The notes beneath the pieces are model-generated. The model ran no database searches and was not told the DNA's origin. It saw only the letters and a program-made list of their open reading frames with translations. The position numbers and the translations under genes were made by a program. From the NCBI GenBank assembly GCA_021832085.1, contig JAKBLM010000017.1, positions 1-64,000 on the forward strand: DNA of 64,000 nt, in the 5' to 3' direction. Every line of letters starts with the position of its first letter. The stretch's first letter is position 1. The stretch is from Acidobacteriota bacterium (GTDB lineage Bacteria > Acidobacteriota > Terriglobia > Acidiferrales > UBA7541). Below are positions 1 through 9,609 of the stretch, piece after piece.

Positions 1-4
1 CCGC

Positions 5-55
5 CTGCAGCCCGGTTCGAAACGCCACCCCCCGGCGTTTCGAACCGGGCTGCAG
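5..55. repeat. 22-bp perfect inverted repeat
   Basis: Two 22-nt arms (5-26 and 34-55) are exact reverse complements around a 7-nt loop. Each arm contains a TTCGAA core. No gene is visible in bases 1-242. The hairpin could be a terminator of a gene outside the window or a relative of the REP-like repeats. There is no T-tract directly after it. Confidence 0.7.
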
Positions 56-162
56 GCCCTTCGCGAAATCAGCGGCCGACAAAGAAAACGTCAGACCCAA
101 TTTGCTGAACTTGACGGACACAACTAGGATGACACGGCTTTTGAGGTGCAGCCGCGACAAGA

Positions 163-219
163 TGCCGCCCTGAAGGGCGGCGCTACACAAACCCGCTGCC
201 CGGAGGGGCGGCGGTACAC
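163..219. repeat. REP-like repeat pair downstream of ribBA
   Basis: A copy of the GCC-rich hairpin family sits at 163-188: a GCCGCCC stem, TGAA loop, GGGCGGC, then a GCTACAC tail. A degraded relative follows at about 196-219 and ends GGTACAC. On the other strand the tail reads GTAG, placed at the foot of the hairpin. They lie just past the ribBA stop and may help end or stabilise that transcript. Confidence 0.75.
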
Positions 220-242
220 AGAAGACCTGCGGGGAATGCGGG

Positions 243-1427
243 TCAGAGCGGTTGGTGGGTGGTTTTCGCGGGCTTGACCGAGATGGGGACCTGATCGACG
301 ATGCGGAGGCCGTAGGCTTCGAGCGCCACAACCTTGCGCGGATGATTGGTGAGCACGCGAATCGCGCGCAAGCCGAGATCGATCAGGATCTGCGCGCCGA
401 CGCCGCTTTCGCGCTGCACCAGCCGCTGGCGGCTCAGGTCCGTATCGAGCTGGCCGCGGCGGTGGTAAACGATTTTGGGCAGCTCGGCCGGCTGGAAGGG
501 ATCGGAGGCGATCTGGAAGCCGCGCCCGGTGTGATGGAGATAGAGAAACGCGCCGCGGTCTTCCCGGGCGATGGCTTCGAGCGAGCGATCGATGATGTCG
601 CGGCAATCGCAGGTGGTGGAAGCGAAAGCGTCGCCGGTGAGGCAGTGGGAATGGACGCGGACGAGCGGCGGCGGATCGCCCTCCAGTTTGCCGCGCACCA
701 GGGCGACGTGGACCTCGCGATCCACGGAGCTGGTGTAGGCGATCATGCGGAACTCTCCGAAACGGGTGGGCAACACGGTTTCGGCCATGCGCTGGACGTA
801 ACGCTCGTGGGCCATGCGGTAGCGGATGACGTCGGCGACCGTCACCAGCTTCAGCCCGTGGCGATCGCAGAATTTCACCAGCTGCGGCAGGCGCGCCATC
901 GAGCCGTCGTCGTTCATGATTTCGCAGATCACGGCGGCCGGCTCGAGGCCGGCGATCCGGGCCATGTCGACGGAAGCTTCGGTTTGGCCGGCGCGCACGA
1001 GCACGCCGCCGCGGCGCGCGCGCAGCGGAAAGACGTGGCCGGGACGCGCCAGGTCTTCCGGGCGCGTGGCGTGGTCGATGGCGGTGAGGATGGTGGTGGC
1101 GCGGTCGGCGGCGCTGATGCCGGTGGTGACGCCGCGGCGGGCGTCGATCGATTCGCAAAAAGCGGTGCCGAGCGCGGCGGTGTTGCGCGGCGACATCGGC
1201 GTGAGCACCAGGCGGTCGCAGCGCTCCTCGCTGAGCGCCAGGCAGACGAGGCCGCGGCCGTACTTGGTCATGAAATTGATCGCTTCGGGGGTGATCTTTT
1301 CCGCGGGTATCGCCAGATCGCCTTCGTTTTCGCGGTCCTCGTCGTCGACGAGCACGACCATGCGCCCGCGGCGGAATTCCTCTACGGCATCTTCGACGAG
1401 ACTGAAAGGCCCTCTTGGTTCACTCAT
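243..1427 (-). CDS. ribBA: Bifunctional 3,4-dihydroxy-2-butanone-4-phosphate synthase / GTP cyclohydrolase II
   Basis: RibBA makes both early riboflavin precursors in the cytosol: 3,4-dihydroxy-2-butanone 4-phosphate from ribulose 5-phosphate, and the pyrimidine intermediate from GTP. The protein has 394 residues, usual for a RibBA fusion. The RibB half is at about 1-205, with the acidic motif DDEDRENEGDL at 28-38. The RibA half follows, with the zinc cysteines at 262, 273 and 275 (CLTGDAF..TCDC) and GVGAQIL at 342-348. The usual RibA motif LRQEGRGIGL reads LHHTGRGFQI (297-306) and LTNNPRK reads LTNHPRK, so the cyclohydrolase half is divergent and its activity is less certain. It starts 12 nt downstream of the pit stop on the same strand and is probably the last gene of the DUF47-pit-ribBA operon. 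No FMN riboswitch was seen. Confidence 0.93.
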   Translation of the reverse strand: MSEPRGPFSLVEDAVEEFRRGRMVVLVDDEDRENEGDLAIPAEKITPEAINFMTKYGRGLVCLALSEERCDRLVLTPMSPRNTAALGTAFCESIDARRGVTTGISAADRATTILTAIDHATRPEDLARPGHVFPLRARRGGVLVRAGQTEASVDMARIAGLEPAAVICEIMNDDGSMARLPQLVKFCDRHGLKLVTVADVIRYRMAHERYVQRMAETVLPTRFGEFRMIAYTSSVDREVHVALVRGKLEGDPPPLVRVHSHCLTGDAFASTTCDCRDIIDRSLEAIAREDRGAFLYLHHTGRGFQIASDPFQPAELPKIVYHRRGQLDTDLSRQRLVQRESGVGAQILIDLGLRAIRVLTNHPRKVVALEAYGLRIVDQVPISVKPAKTTHQPL

Positions 1428-1439
1428 TTTGGTTCGACC

Positions 1440-2438
1440 CTACACATGGAGAATTGATCGAAACGCAGCATAGACAACCGCGCCGATCAGGGCGGCGCCG
1501 GGAATCGTGAAAATCCAGGCCCAAACGATCTGCGCGGTGACACCCCATCGCACCGCAGAAAAACGCCGCGAGGCGCCCACCCCGGAAATCGCCCCGGTGA
1601 TCACATGAGTCGAGCTGACGGGGATGCCGGCGGCGGCGGTGCCGAGCAGGGTAACCGCAGCCGACGTTTCCGCGGCGAAGCCCCCGAACGGCTGTAGCTT
1701 CGTGATCCGCTGTCCCATCGTCTTCACCACCCGCCAGCCGCCACTCATCGTGCCGGCGGCCATGGCGAGCGCACAACAAATGATAACCCAGTCGGGCACG
1801 CGATAGGAGTTGAGCGAGCCGCTGGCGACCAGCGCGGCGGTGATGAGGCCCATGCTTTTCTGGGCGTCGTTGGTGCCGTGGCCGAAGCTGAAGGCGGCGG
1901 CTGAAAGCAGCTGGAGCCGGCGAAACCAGCGGTCCACACGATGGGGCGGCTGGCGGCGCACCACCCACGAGGTCACCACCGTGACGATGGCACCCGCCGC
2001 CAGGCCGATCGTCGGCGCGGCGAAAATGAAGATCACCGGCATGACCCAGCCCTTGAGGATGATCGCGTGGAAACCGGCGGCGGTGATCGCCGCGCCCGCG
2101 TAGCCGCCCATCAGCGCATGGGAAGAGCTGCAGGGCAGCCCGAGCCGGATGGTGGTGTAGTTCCACAGGATGGCGCCCACCAGGCCGGCCAGCAGGACGT
2201 AGGTATTGACCATGTGCAGGTGGACGAGTCCTTTGCCCATTGTGGCGGCCACGGCGGTGCCGTAGACGAATGGCGCCACCAGATTCCAGAACGCGGCCCA
2301 GATTACGGCGAGCGTCGGGCTCAGCACCCGGGTGGAAACCACTGTGGCGATAGAGCTGGCGGCGTCGTGCCAGCCGTTGGTGAAATCGAAGGCCAGCGCC
2401 AGCGCGACGACGAGGTAGAGAATCTGATAGGACCTCAT
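1440..2438 (-). CDS. Inorganic phosphate transporter, PiT family
   Basis: This is a 332-residue integral membrane protein of the PiT (PF01384) family, which takes up phosphate or metal-phosphate with cation symport. It is mostly hydrophobic helices. The two internally repeated signature segments are visible near the N-terminus (FTNGWHDAASSIATVVSTR) and near residue 190 (FGHGTNDAQKSMG); both are variants of the family motif GANDVANA. The length is normal for short bacterial PiT proteins. A DUF47 (PhoU-like) gene lies 55 bp upstream on the same strand, the usual PiT partner arrangement, and ribBA follows 12 bp downstream. Confidence 0.92.
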   Translation of the reverse strand: MRSYQILYLVVALALAFDFTNGWHDAASSIATVVSTRVLSPTLAVIWAAFWNLVAPFVYGTAVAATMGKGLVHLHMVNTYVLLAGLVGAILWNYTTIRLGLPCSSSHALMGGYAGAAITAAGFHAIILKGWVMPVIFIFAAPTIGLAAGAIVTVVTSWVVRRQPPHRVDRWFRRLQLLSAAAFSFGHGTNDAQKSMGLITAALVASGSLNSYRVPDWVIICCALAMAAGTMSGGWRVVKTMGQRITKLQPFGGFAAETSAAVTLLGTAAAGIPVSSTHVITGAISGVGASRRFSAVRWGVTAQIVWAWIFTIPGAALIGAVVYAAFRSILHV

Positions 2439-2493
2439 GAGGCGGCCGGAGGGCGATTTTCGCGCGGCCGCGGGGCCGGGCGCGCTTTGGGCA

Positions 2494-3120
2494 TCACGCG
2501 CCTTTGAGCGTAATGGCTTCGATGACGTTGGCGACGTCCTCGGCCTTGTCCGTGCCGGTTTCGAGCACTTCGATGATCTCCTTCCATTTGAGGATCTCCA
2601 CCGGGTCCTTCTCCTCGGCGAAGAGCTGGGCGATCAGGGCGCGCGAGAGGCGATCGGCCTCGTTTTCCAGGCGATTGATCTCGATGCAGTAGTCGAGGAT
2701 GTGATCGTGCTTTTCGAGGACGCGCACCGCGTCGAGAATGCGCGCCGCGGCTTGTTGGAGAATTTCCGCCAGCTCCAGCACGCCGGAACGCACGCGCGGG
2801 ACATGGTAGAGCACCAGGCGGCTGGCGGCGGCGTCGACGAGGTCGAGCACGTCGTCGATACGGCTCGAGAGCATGTGGATGTCCTCGCGGTCGAAGGGCG
2901 TGATGAAGGTCTGGTTGAGTTTCGTGATGAGATTGTGGGTGATCGTGTCGGCTTTGTGTTCGAGCTGCTTGATTTTCTCGGCGTCGTGGATGGGATCGCG
3001 GTAGGTGCGCAGCATCTCCACCAGGGCGTTCGCGGCCTCGTTCACCGTTTCGGCGAGGTCGACAAACATCGAGAAAAACGTCTGATCGCGCGGCAGGATC
3101 TTGCTCAACAAGCCAGGCAC
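2494..3120 (-). CDS. DUF47 (PhoU-like) protein, putative PiT partner
   Basis: This is an all-helical DUF47 protein of 208 residues when started at the GTG at 3120. That start has a GGGAGG ribosome site 6-7 nt upstream and matches the family N-terminus (LLSKILPRDQTFF). The open frame extends to 3258, but the extra residues are low-complexity and unlike the family. DUF47 proteins resemble PhoU and are usually encoded next to PiT transporters, where they are thought to modulate phosphate uptake. The protein shows regularly spaced acidic and basic residues typical of helical bundles (for example DREDIHMLSSRIDDVLDLVD). It is the first gene of the operon with pit and ribBA. Confidence 0.88.
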   Translation of the reverse strand: MPGLLSKILPRDQTFFSMFVDLAETVNEAANALVEMLRTYRDPIHDAEKIKQLEHKADTITHNLITKLNQTFITPFDREDIHMLSSRIDDVLDLVDAAASRLVLYHVPRVRSGVLELAEILQQAAARILDAVRVLEKHDHILDYCIEINRLENEADRLSRALIAQLFAEEKDPVEILKWKEIIEVLETGTDKAEDVANVIEAITLKGA

Positions 3121-3314
3121 AGGACACCCTCCCGGAGCGATCGGGACCACAGTTGCGTTGACTATAGCCGATGGGCGGCGGGAACGGCAAGGACGGTCGT
3201 CATGGGTATGTCGTGGGCCGCCCAGCCTCGGGATTTTCGGGGATCCTTCCCGACGCATCGTGCGGGATTGGTGCGCCGGAGTGACGGCGCAATCCTTCGT
3301 GCCTTTTCGGGCGT

Positions 3315-3337
3315 TGCCGCCTGAAGGGCGGCTCTAG
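3315..3337. repeat. REP-like hairpin, GCC family
   Basis: A shortened copy of the GCC-rich TGAA-loop hairpin lies between the divergent ends of the DUF47 and groEL regions. Its tail reads CTCTAG instead of GCTACAC, so it is a degraded copy. The rest of 3121-3359 shows no gene. Confidence 0.6.
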
Positions 3338-3359
3338 GCGGGCTGGGCCCTTGGCGGGC

Positions 3360-3417
3360 AAAAAAAGAGCGGGCGCTGCCGCTCCGGGCCGACGTGGGCC
3401 GGAGGGCAGCGCCCGCT
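3360..3417 (-). terminator. Rho-independent terminator of groESL
   Basis: On the minus strand a long GC-rich hairpin has outer arms of 13 nt (3405-3417 and 3368-3380) that are perfectly complementary. It is followed by CT and a run of seven T. It begins about 30 nt after the groEL stop and is a strong intrinsic terminator. Confidence 0.92.
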
Positions 3418-3448
3418 GATGGTGTTGCCGTTTAAGCCGGCGAGCGGT

Positions 3449-5113
<1,665 letters not shown>

Positions 5114-5434
5114 TTACTTCGTGGCGGCCTTGGTGGCGCCGCCGACCTTGGCGAGGATCTCTTCCTCGCGCAGAATCAGATATTCTTCTTCGTCGATCTT
5201 GATTTCGCTGCCGCTGTATTTGCCAAAGAGAACACGATCGCCCGCCTTTACATCGAGGGGGATCCGCTTGCCTTCGTCGTTCATTTTCCCAGCGCCGACC
5301 GCGATCACTTCGCCTTCCTGCGGCTTTTCCTTGGCCGTGTCGGGGATGATGATGCCGCCCTTCACGGTCTCTTTTTCCTCCAGCCGCTTGACGAGCACGC
5401 GGTCGTGCAAAGGAGTCACGTGCACTCCAGCCAT
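5114..5434 (-). CDS. groES: Co-chaperonin GroES (HSP10)
   Basis: This is a 106-residue GroES that caps the GroEL ring. The ATG at 5434 is preceded by GGAGGA and gives the family start [15 protein letters not shown]. The open frame reaches 5491, but the added residues overlap the CIRCE element and are rejected. The mobile loop ([18 protein letters not shown]) and the dome region are intact. A short alanine/lysine tail (GGATKAATK) extends the C-terminus slightly beyond typical length. Confidence 0.97.
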   Translation of the reverse strand: MAGVHVTPLHDRVLVKRLEEKETVKGGIIIPDTAKEKPQEGEVIAVGAGKMNDEGKRIPLDVKAGDRVLFGKYSGSEIKIDEEEYLILREEEILAKVGGATKAATK

Positions 5435-5484
5435 GAGTTGTCCTCCACGTTCCGAGGTTTGGGGATAGGGAGGAGTGTGAGTCT

Positions 5485-5511
5485 TTAGCACTCCTCCGCA
5501 AAGAGTGCTAA
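5485..5511. promoter_or_regulatory. CIRCE operator (HrcA site) upstream of groES
   Basis: This is a perfect CIRCE inverted repeat: TTAGCACTC, a 9-nt spacer, GAGTGCTAA. In bacteria CIRCE is bound by the heat-shock repressor HrcA. It overlaps the predicted -10 region and lies 51 nt upstream of the groES start, so it predicts HrcA repression of groESL. No hrcA gene is in this window. Confidence 0.97.
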
Positions 5512-5537
5512 TACATCATTCGGCTTGCCGCTGTCAA
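5508..5537 (-). promoter_or_regulatory. groESL promoter
   Basis: On the minus strand TTGACA (5537-5532) and TATTAG (5513-5508) are separated by 18 nt. This is a near-consensus housekeeping promoter whose -10 box is overlapped by CIRCE. The placement fits repression by blocking RNA polymerase. Confidence 0.8.
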
Positions 5538-5712
5538 GCACAAAGATATGAGTGTAATAAGCTCAATGCTGGTTAACCTCCTGTAACATCAACGTAATAG
5601 GCTCTATTTTGATCTGCGCGCTAACCTTTGGAATTTTGCAAGACGACGGGGCGGTATCGAGACGCGGCACGCGGATGGGTCCTCCATCGCTCCGTTCGAA
5701 CCCAATCGACGA

Positions 5713-5718
5713 TAGAAT
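5713..5718 (+). promoter_or_regulatory. -10 box for a leaderless mobA transcript
   Basis: TAGAAT ends 6 nt before the mobA ATG at 5725, so transcription would begin at or next to the start codon. No Shine-Dalgarno sequence is present. No convincing -35 box was found. Confidence 0.5.
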
Positions 5719-5724
5719 GTTGCC

Positions 5725-6363
5725 ATGAATCCGAAGAATCAGCGCGAAAAGCTGCGGCGCAAACAGGCGGCCGGATACGTTCTGGCCGGCGGTGCGAGCT
5801 CCCGCATGGGGCGGAACAAGGCACTGCTGCTTTTCGGCGGCGAGCCGCTGGTGGTTCACATGGCGCGATTGGTGGCCGCGACGGGAATCGGCGTTACGGT
5901 GGTGGGCCGGCCGGAGGAATACGAGCCGTTTGGGGTGAAGGCGATTGCCGACGACGAGCCGGGGCTGGGACCGCTGGGTGGGATTGCGACGGCGCTGGCG
6001 CACTCGAGCCGGGCGTGGAATCTGATCGTTGCGGTGGATCTGCCGCGTGTGACGACCGAGTGGCTGGCGGCGCTTGTCGACCGGGCCCTGGATTGCGACG
6101 CGGCCGATGCGGTTTTGCCGCGCAGCGAGCGCGGGCTGGAGCCGCTTTGCGGCGTTTATCACCGGCGGTGCCTGGAGCCGATCCGCGCGGCGCTGGGACG
6201 CGGCGTGCGCAAGGTGACGAGCGGGCTTGCCGGACCGCCGGCCTGCCGCGTGGCAGAGATTCCTCCCGGCGAATGGAATCGCTTTGCCGCGGAGGGCCGG
6301 CTGCTGGAGAATGTCAATACGCCGCGCGAATACGAGCGCGCTGTCGCGGACGAGCAACGGTGA
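5725..6363 (+). CDS. mobA: Molybdenum cofactor guanylyltransferase (MobA family)
   Basis: This is a 212-residue nucleotidyltransferase of the MobA/NTP_transf_3 family. It attaches GMP to molybdopterin to make the bis-MGD-type cofactor, or CMP in the related MocA proteins. The nucleotide-binding motif LAGGASSRMGRNKALL lies at about residues 20-35, and the metal-binding aspartate of the VAVDLPRV segment is present. A basic N-terminal extension precedes the motif. A molybdenum hydroxylase trio lies 12 kb away, but that enzyme class normally uses a CMP-type cofactor, so the link is only suggestive. The stop overlaps the next gene's GTG, which suggests translational coupling. Confidence 0.85.
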   Translation: MNPKNQREKLRRKQAAGYVLAGGASSRMGRNKALLLFGGEPLVVHMARLVAATGIGVTVVGRPEEYEPFGVKAIADDEPGLGPLGGIATALAHSSRAWNLIVAVDLPRVTTEWLAALVDRALDCDAADAVLPRSERGLEPLCGVYHRRCLEPIRAALGRGVRKVTSGLAGPPACRVAEIPPGEWNRFAAEGRLLENVNTPREYERAVADEQR

Positions 6364-7121
6364 GCGAACACTATTTCGAATTCCAGGAAGTGTCGAAATC
6401 GTTTGACGGCCTGAGGGTGCTCGACCGCGTGAGCTTTTTCGTGGAGCGGGGCGAGACGGCGGTAATCCTGGGCCGCAGCGGCGTGGGCAAGTCGGTGACG
6501 CTGAAGCACATTCTGGGCTTCCTGAAGCCGGATTCCGGGCGGGTGATCGTCGCGGGCAAGGACGTGACCGACTGGGACGAGGAGCGGTTCGAGACGATCC
6601 GGCAAAAGGTGACGATGGTTTTCCAGTCCGGGGCGCTCTTCGATTCGCTCTCGGTCTACGACAACGTGGCGTTCCCGCTCGAAAGCCGCGAGCCGGTGCG
6701 CGAGGCGATTCCGGTACGCGTGCAGGCCCTGATGGAAATGCTGGAAGTGGCCGACGTCGCCGACAAGCTGCCCTCCGAGCTGAGCACGGGCACCAAGCGC
6801 GCCGTGGCCATCGCCCGCGCCCTGGCGCAGGATCCGGAAGCGATCCTCTACGACGAGCCGACCACGATGGTCGATCCGATCATGGCCGTGCATATCGGCG
6901 ACCTGATCCTCAAGCTGAAGCAGCTGTTCCACACCACCTCGATTGTCGTCACCCACGACACCCACCTGGCCCGCAAGCTCGCCGACCGCGTGATTTTCCT
7001 CCACGAGGGCAAGGTGCATTTCTTCGGCGCCTGGGACGCCTTCGAGGCCTCAGATGACGCTTTCATCAAGCATTTCCGGATGGAAGACGAGCTGATTCCC
7101 GCGCTCGACATGACGGAATAG
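6360..7121 (+). CDS. ABC transporter ATPase, MlaF/Ttg2A-like
   Basis: This 253-residue ATPase starts at GTG 6360, overlapping the mobA stop. It carries Walker A (GRSGVGKS), the Q-loop (MVFQSGALFDSLSVYDNV), a signature that reads LSTGTKRA instead of LSGGQ, and Walker B with a family-typical YDEPTT. The FDSLSV.DNVAFPL stretch is typical of MlaF, the ATPase of the MlaFEDB phospholipid transporter. No MlaE-type permease or MCE protein gene is nearby, so this copy is orphaned here. Its 3' end is copied 217 bp downstream. Confidence 0.85.
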   Translation: MSEHYFEFQEVSKSFDGLRVLDRVSFFVERGETAVILGRSGVGKSVTLKHILGFLKPDSGRVIVAGKDVTDWDEERFETIRQKVTMVFQSGALFDSLSVYDNVAFPLESREPVREAIPVRVQALMEMLEVADVADKLPSELSTGTKRAVAIARALAQDPEAILYDEPTTMVDPIMAVHIGDLILKLKQLFHTTSIVVTHDTHLARKLADRVIFLHEGKVHFFGAWDAFEASDDAFIKHFRMEDELIPALDMTE

Positions 7122-7187
7122 ACGGGTCGGCTTTCCACGCCTCGACAAGATGCCGGCCTGAAGGCCGGCGCTACACAGGACACAGGA
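7060..7187 (+). repeat. Duplicated block, copy A (3' end of ABC gene plus REP element)
   Basis: The last about 60 nt of the ABC gene, its stop codon and the following REP-like hairpin (7151-7176) are repeated at 7277-7403. The two copies differ by a handful of substitutions and one single-base indel. The offset is 217-218 bp. The block lies directly before a heptamer array. Confidence 0.85.
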
Positions 7188-7275
7188 CACAAGACACAAA
7201 ACAGAAGACACAAGACACAAGACACAAGACACAAGACACAAGACACAAGACACAAGACACAAGACACAAGACAAA
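7176..7275 (+). repeat. Heptamer tandem array (ACAAGAC unit)
   Basis: About 14 head-to-tail copies of a 7-nt unit lie here. The left end has variants (ACAGGAC, ACAAAAC, AGAAGAC) and the right part is uniform ACAAGAC. The first unit merges with the ACAC tail of the REP-like hairpin at 7151-7176, so the array may have grown out of the repeat tail by slippage. It is probably hypervariable in length. Confidence 0.9.
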
Positions 7276-7276
7276 A

Positions 7277-7403
7277 CTTTCGTCAGGCATTTCCGGATGG
7301 AAGACGAACTGATTCCCGCGCTCGGTATGACGGAATAGACGGGTCGGCCTCCCACGCCTCGACAAGACTGCCGGCCTGAAGGCCGGCGCTACACAAGACA
7401 GGA
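7277..7403 (+). repeat. Duplicated block, copy B (ABC gene remnant plus REP element)
   Basis: This is a second copy of the ABC gene 3' end, with its TAG at 7336-7338, and the GCC-family hairpin at 7369-7394. It has no start codon or upstream domain, so it is a non-functional remnant of a segmental duplication. Confidence 0.85.
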
Positions 7404-7437
7404 CGGAAACACGCTGGATGCTCGCCGGACCGGCGGG

Positions 7438-8589
7438 TCAGCGGATGGTGCGGTTGGGCGACATGGACTTGGTGGCGAGGGAGAAGCGGTCGTCGGGCTT
7501 GGCGTTTTCGAGGACCAGCTTCGTGACGTAGCGGCCGACGGCTGGGCCGTGCTTGAATCCGTGGCCGGAACCGCCGCCGACCAGCCAGACGTTTTTCAGC
7601 GCGGGATGGCGATCGATCAGGAAATCGCCATTCGAGGTGTTTTCGTACTGGCAGACGCGCGCCTCGAGCAGCGGCGCGTGGGCGAGCGCGGGCAGGATGC
7701 GGGCGAGGGCGGCGCGCGCTTCGCCGAGTGCTTCGGCGGCGGGCAGGCGCTCGGCCGAATCGGGATCGATCGGCGGGCCGAGGCGGTCGGAAGCGATCTT
7801 GACGCCCCGGCCGTCGACATCGGGGAAACCGTAGAACTCGTCGCTCAGGCGATACCAGATCGGCAGCAGCGACGGAGTGAACCGGCGGTCGCCGGGCGGC
7901 GCGCCGAAGTAGAAGACCTCCTGGCGCGTGGGGAAAATGCGTTCGCCGACCGCTTCCGGGAAGAGCTTGCCCAGCCAAGGGCCGCAGGCGAAGACGTATT
8001 GCTCGGCCTTCACCAAGCCGCCGCTGGCGAGCAGGATTTCGTCGAGCCAACCGCCGCTTTCGGTGGGCGGCATTACGCTTTCCTGGTGAAACTGGCCGCC
8101 ACGGCGATCGAATTCGGCAACAAGTGCCCGAACGGCGCGGCGCGCCGCGATACCGCCGCTCGCCGGCTCGAAAATCGCCTCTTCGAGAGGCCCGAGCTGG
8201 ATTTGCGGCCAGCGCTGGCGGATCTGGCCCTGGGTGAGCCATTCGTAGCGGACGCCGACCTTTTTGAGCGTTGCGAGCGTCGCTTGCGCGCGCGGCTCGT
8301 CGGAGCGGCCGAGCCAGAGCACGCCGGTGGGATAGAAGAGCGGCCGGGCGATGTCGCGGAAAAATTTCTGCCAGGTGGCGAGCGATTCCTGGGCCCAGCG
8401 GGTGTAGAGTTCGTCGGCACCGTAGCCGGCGCGGATGATGCGCGATTCGCCGCCGGAACTCGCGCGGCTGCTGGCGGGGCCGTAGGCGTCGAGCAGCAGC
8501 ACCTTGGCGCCGCGCTGTTCGAGTTCGAGCGCGGCCCAGGCGCCGAAAACGCCCGCGCCGATAACGACTACATCGTAGGTTTCGGCCAT
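7438..8589 (-). CDS. FAD-dependent oxidoreductase, sarcosine/N-methyltryptophan oxidase family (DAO)
   Basis: This is a 383-residue flavoprotein with the Rossmann FAD motif at its N-terminus (VVVIGAGVFGAWAALEL) from the ATG at 8589. The open frame runs further upstream but through repeats, so the longer starts are rejected. It matches monomeric sarcosine oxidase/SolA proteins (DAO fold), which oxidise secondary amine groups of N-methyl amino acids and release H2O2. The middle holds the substrate domain with GYGADELYTRWAQES. The C-terminal VWLVGGGSGHGFKHGPAVG is the second FAD-contact motif of the family. The exact substrate cannot be told. Confidence 0.85.
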   Translation of the reverse strand: MAETYDVVVIGAGVFGAWAALELEQRGAKVLLLDAYGPASSRASSGGESRIIRAGYGADELYTRWAQESLATWQKFFRDIARPLFYPTGVLWLGRSDEPRAQATLATLKKVGVRYEWLTQGQIRQRWPQIQLGPLEEAIFEPASGGIAARRAVRALVAEFDRRGGQFHQESVMPPTESGGWLDEILLASGGLVKAEQYVFACGPWLGKLFPEAVGERIFPTRQEVFYFGAPPGDRRFTPSLLPIWYRLSDEFYGFPDVDGRGVKIASDRLGPPIDPDSAERLPAAEALGEARAALARILPALAHAPLLEARVCQYENTSNGDFLIDRHPALKNVWLVGGGSGHGFKHGPAVGRYVTKLVLENAKPDDRFSLATKSMSPNRTIR

Positions 8590-8691
8590 GGGGTGGTCAC
8601 GTGCTGAGGCGATTGTACGCCAGGAGGCGCGTGGCGGATTGGGGAAATCCGCACAGCTGCGCGCATGCCCAGGCACGGCGGGACCGCGATG

Positions 8692-8835
8692 CCGGGCGAC
8701 GCATGCGTCGCCCCTACCGGTGAAACAGCGCGGCAGCGGATGGCTAGCGGGGCGAGGCGGGCTGAAGCTTGCGGCGCGGGCTGCACAGCCAGGCCGCCAG
8801 CGGACGGCGAGCCAAGGATTGGCTGTGCTACCGGG
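8692..8835. repeat. REP-like repeats between oxidase and TetR genes
   Basis: A GGGCGACGCATGCGTCGCCC palindrome with CTACC tail lies at 8692-8718. At 8788-8835 a CACAGCC hairpin is interrupted by about 20 nt between its arms and ends GTGCTAC. The two genes here diverge and no other coding sequence is visible in 8590-8895. Confidence 0.65.
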
Positions 8836-8860
8836 GGCTGAAGGCTGTGGCACTGGAGGG

Positions 8861-8911
8861 TTGACTTCGGGCGGGGAGGGGGAGAGAATCGATTTATGGA
8901 ACGAACGTTCG
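8861..8911 (+). promoter_or_regulatory. Promoter and candidate operator of the TetR gene
   Basis: TTGACT (8861-8866) and GAGAAT (8884-8889) are 17 nt apart, and the ATG follows 6 nt after the -10, suggesting a leaderless message. A 10-bp perfect palindrome CGAACGTTCG (8902-8911) lies just inside the coding start, where a TetR-family dimer could block its own transcription. The operator role is inference. Confidence 0.5.
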
Positions 8912-9609
8912 ATACACGACCGGGGGAAGCGCGGCCGAGCCGCAGCCAGCGCAACCACGAGGAGCGCGTGCAGCACATCCTGCGGCACGCCGCGCGCGTC
9001 TTTCGCGAGAAGGGATACGAAGGCGCGTCGATTCGCGACATCAGCCGCGCGAGCGGCGTGGCCCTCTCGAGCCTCTACTACTACTGCCGGAACAAGCAGG
9101 AGCTGCTCTACCGGATCGAGATGTTCACGTTTTCGCGGATACTCGAGCGGCTGGAAGAGCGCCTGGCCGGCGTCGAGGACCCGGCCGAGCAGCTGCGCGT
9201 GCTGGTGCGCAACCACCTGGACTATTTCCTCGAGCACCCGGACGAGATGAAGGTTCTGGCGCACGAGGAGGATTCGCTCACCGGGCGGGAGCGGAAGGAA
9301 GTCGACGAAATCAAGCGGCGCTATTACAAGCGGGCGATCGGGATTTACGAGGCGCTCGGGACGAAGAACCGGGTGCGGCAGCTGCAGCCGCGGATTGCGG
9401 TGCTCAGCCTCTTCGGCATGATGAACTGGATCTATACGTGGCACCGGCCGCAGGTGGATCCGGGCGCCGAGGAGCTGGCGCGAACGATTTCGAGCATTTT
9501 TCTGGATGGCGTGCTGGAGGGCCGTGACGCGGCGGCGACGGCGCGCGGGCGGGAACGGTTGGCTCGGCGCGCTTCACAGGCGGGTTCGGCGCTGCGGGCG
9601 AGTCCGTAG
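8896..9609 (+). CDS. TetR/AcrR-family transcriptional regulator
   Basis: This 237-residue protein has an N-terminal TetR helix-turn-helix (HAARVFREKGYEGASIRDISRASGVALSSLYYY, about residues 35-67, described in parts) and a variable ligand domain with a helix rich in charged residues. Proteins of this type that head fatty-acid or aromatic catabolic clusters usually bind acyl-CoA or aryl-CoA and de-repress the pathway. It is the first gene of a 15-kb co-directional cluster and is probably its regulator. The ligand cannot be read from sequence. Confidence 0.88.
   Translation: MERTFDTRPGEARPSRSQRNHEERVQHILRHAARVFREKGYEGASIRDISRASGVALSSLYYYCRNKQELLYRIEMFTFSRILERLEERLAGVEDPAEQLRVLVRNHLDYFLEHPDEMKVLAHEEDSLTGRERKEVDEIKRRYYKRAIGIYEALGTKNRVRQLQPRIAVLSLFGMMNWIYTWHRPQVDPGAEELARTISSIFLDGVLEGRDAAATARGRERLARRASQAGSALRASP

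Noticed and set aside
7176..7275. Heptamer array as a CRISPR
   Set aside because: The 7-nt units are directly adjacent with no spacers, so it is a simple tandem repeat.
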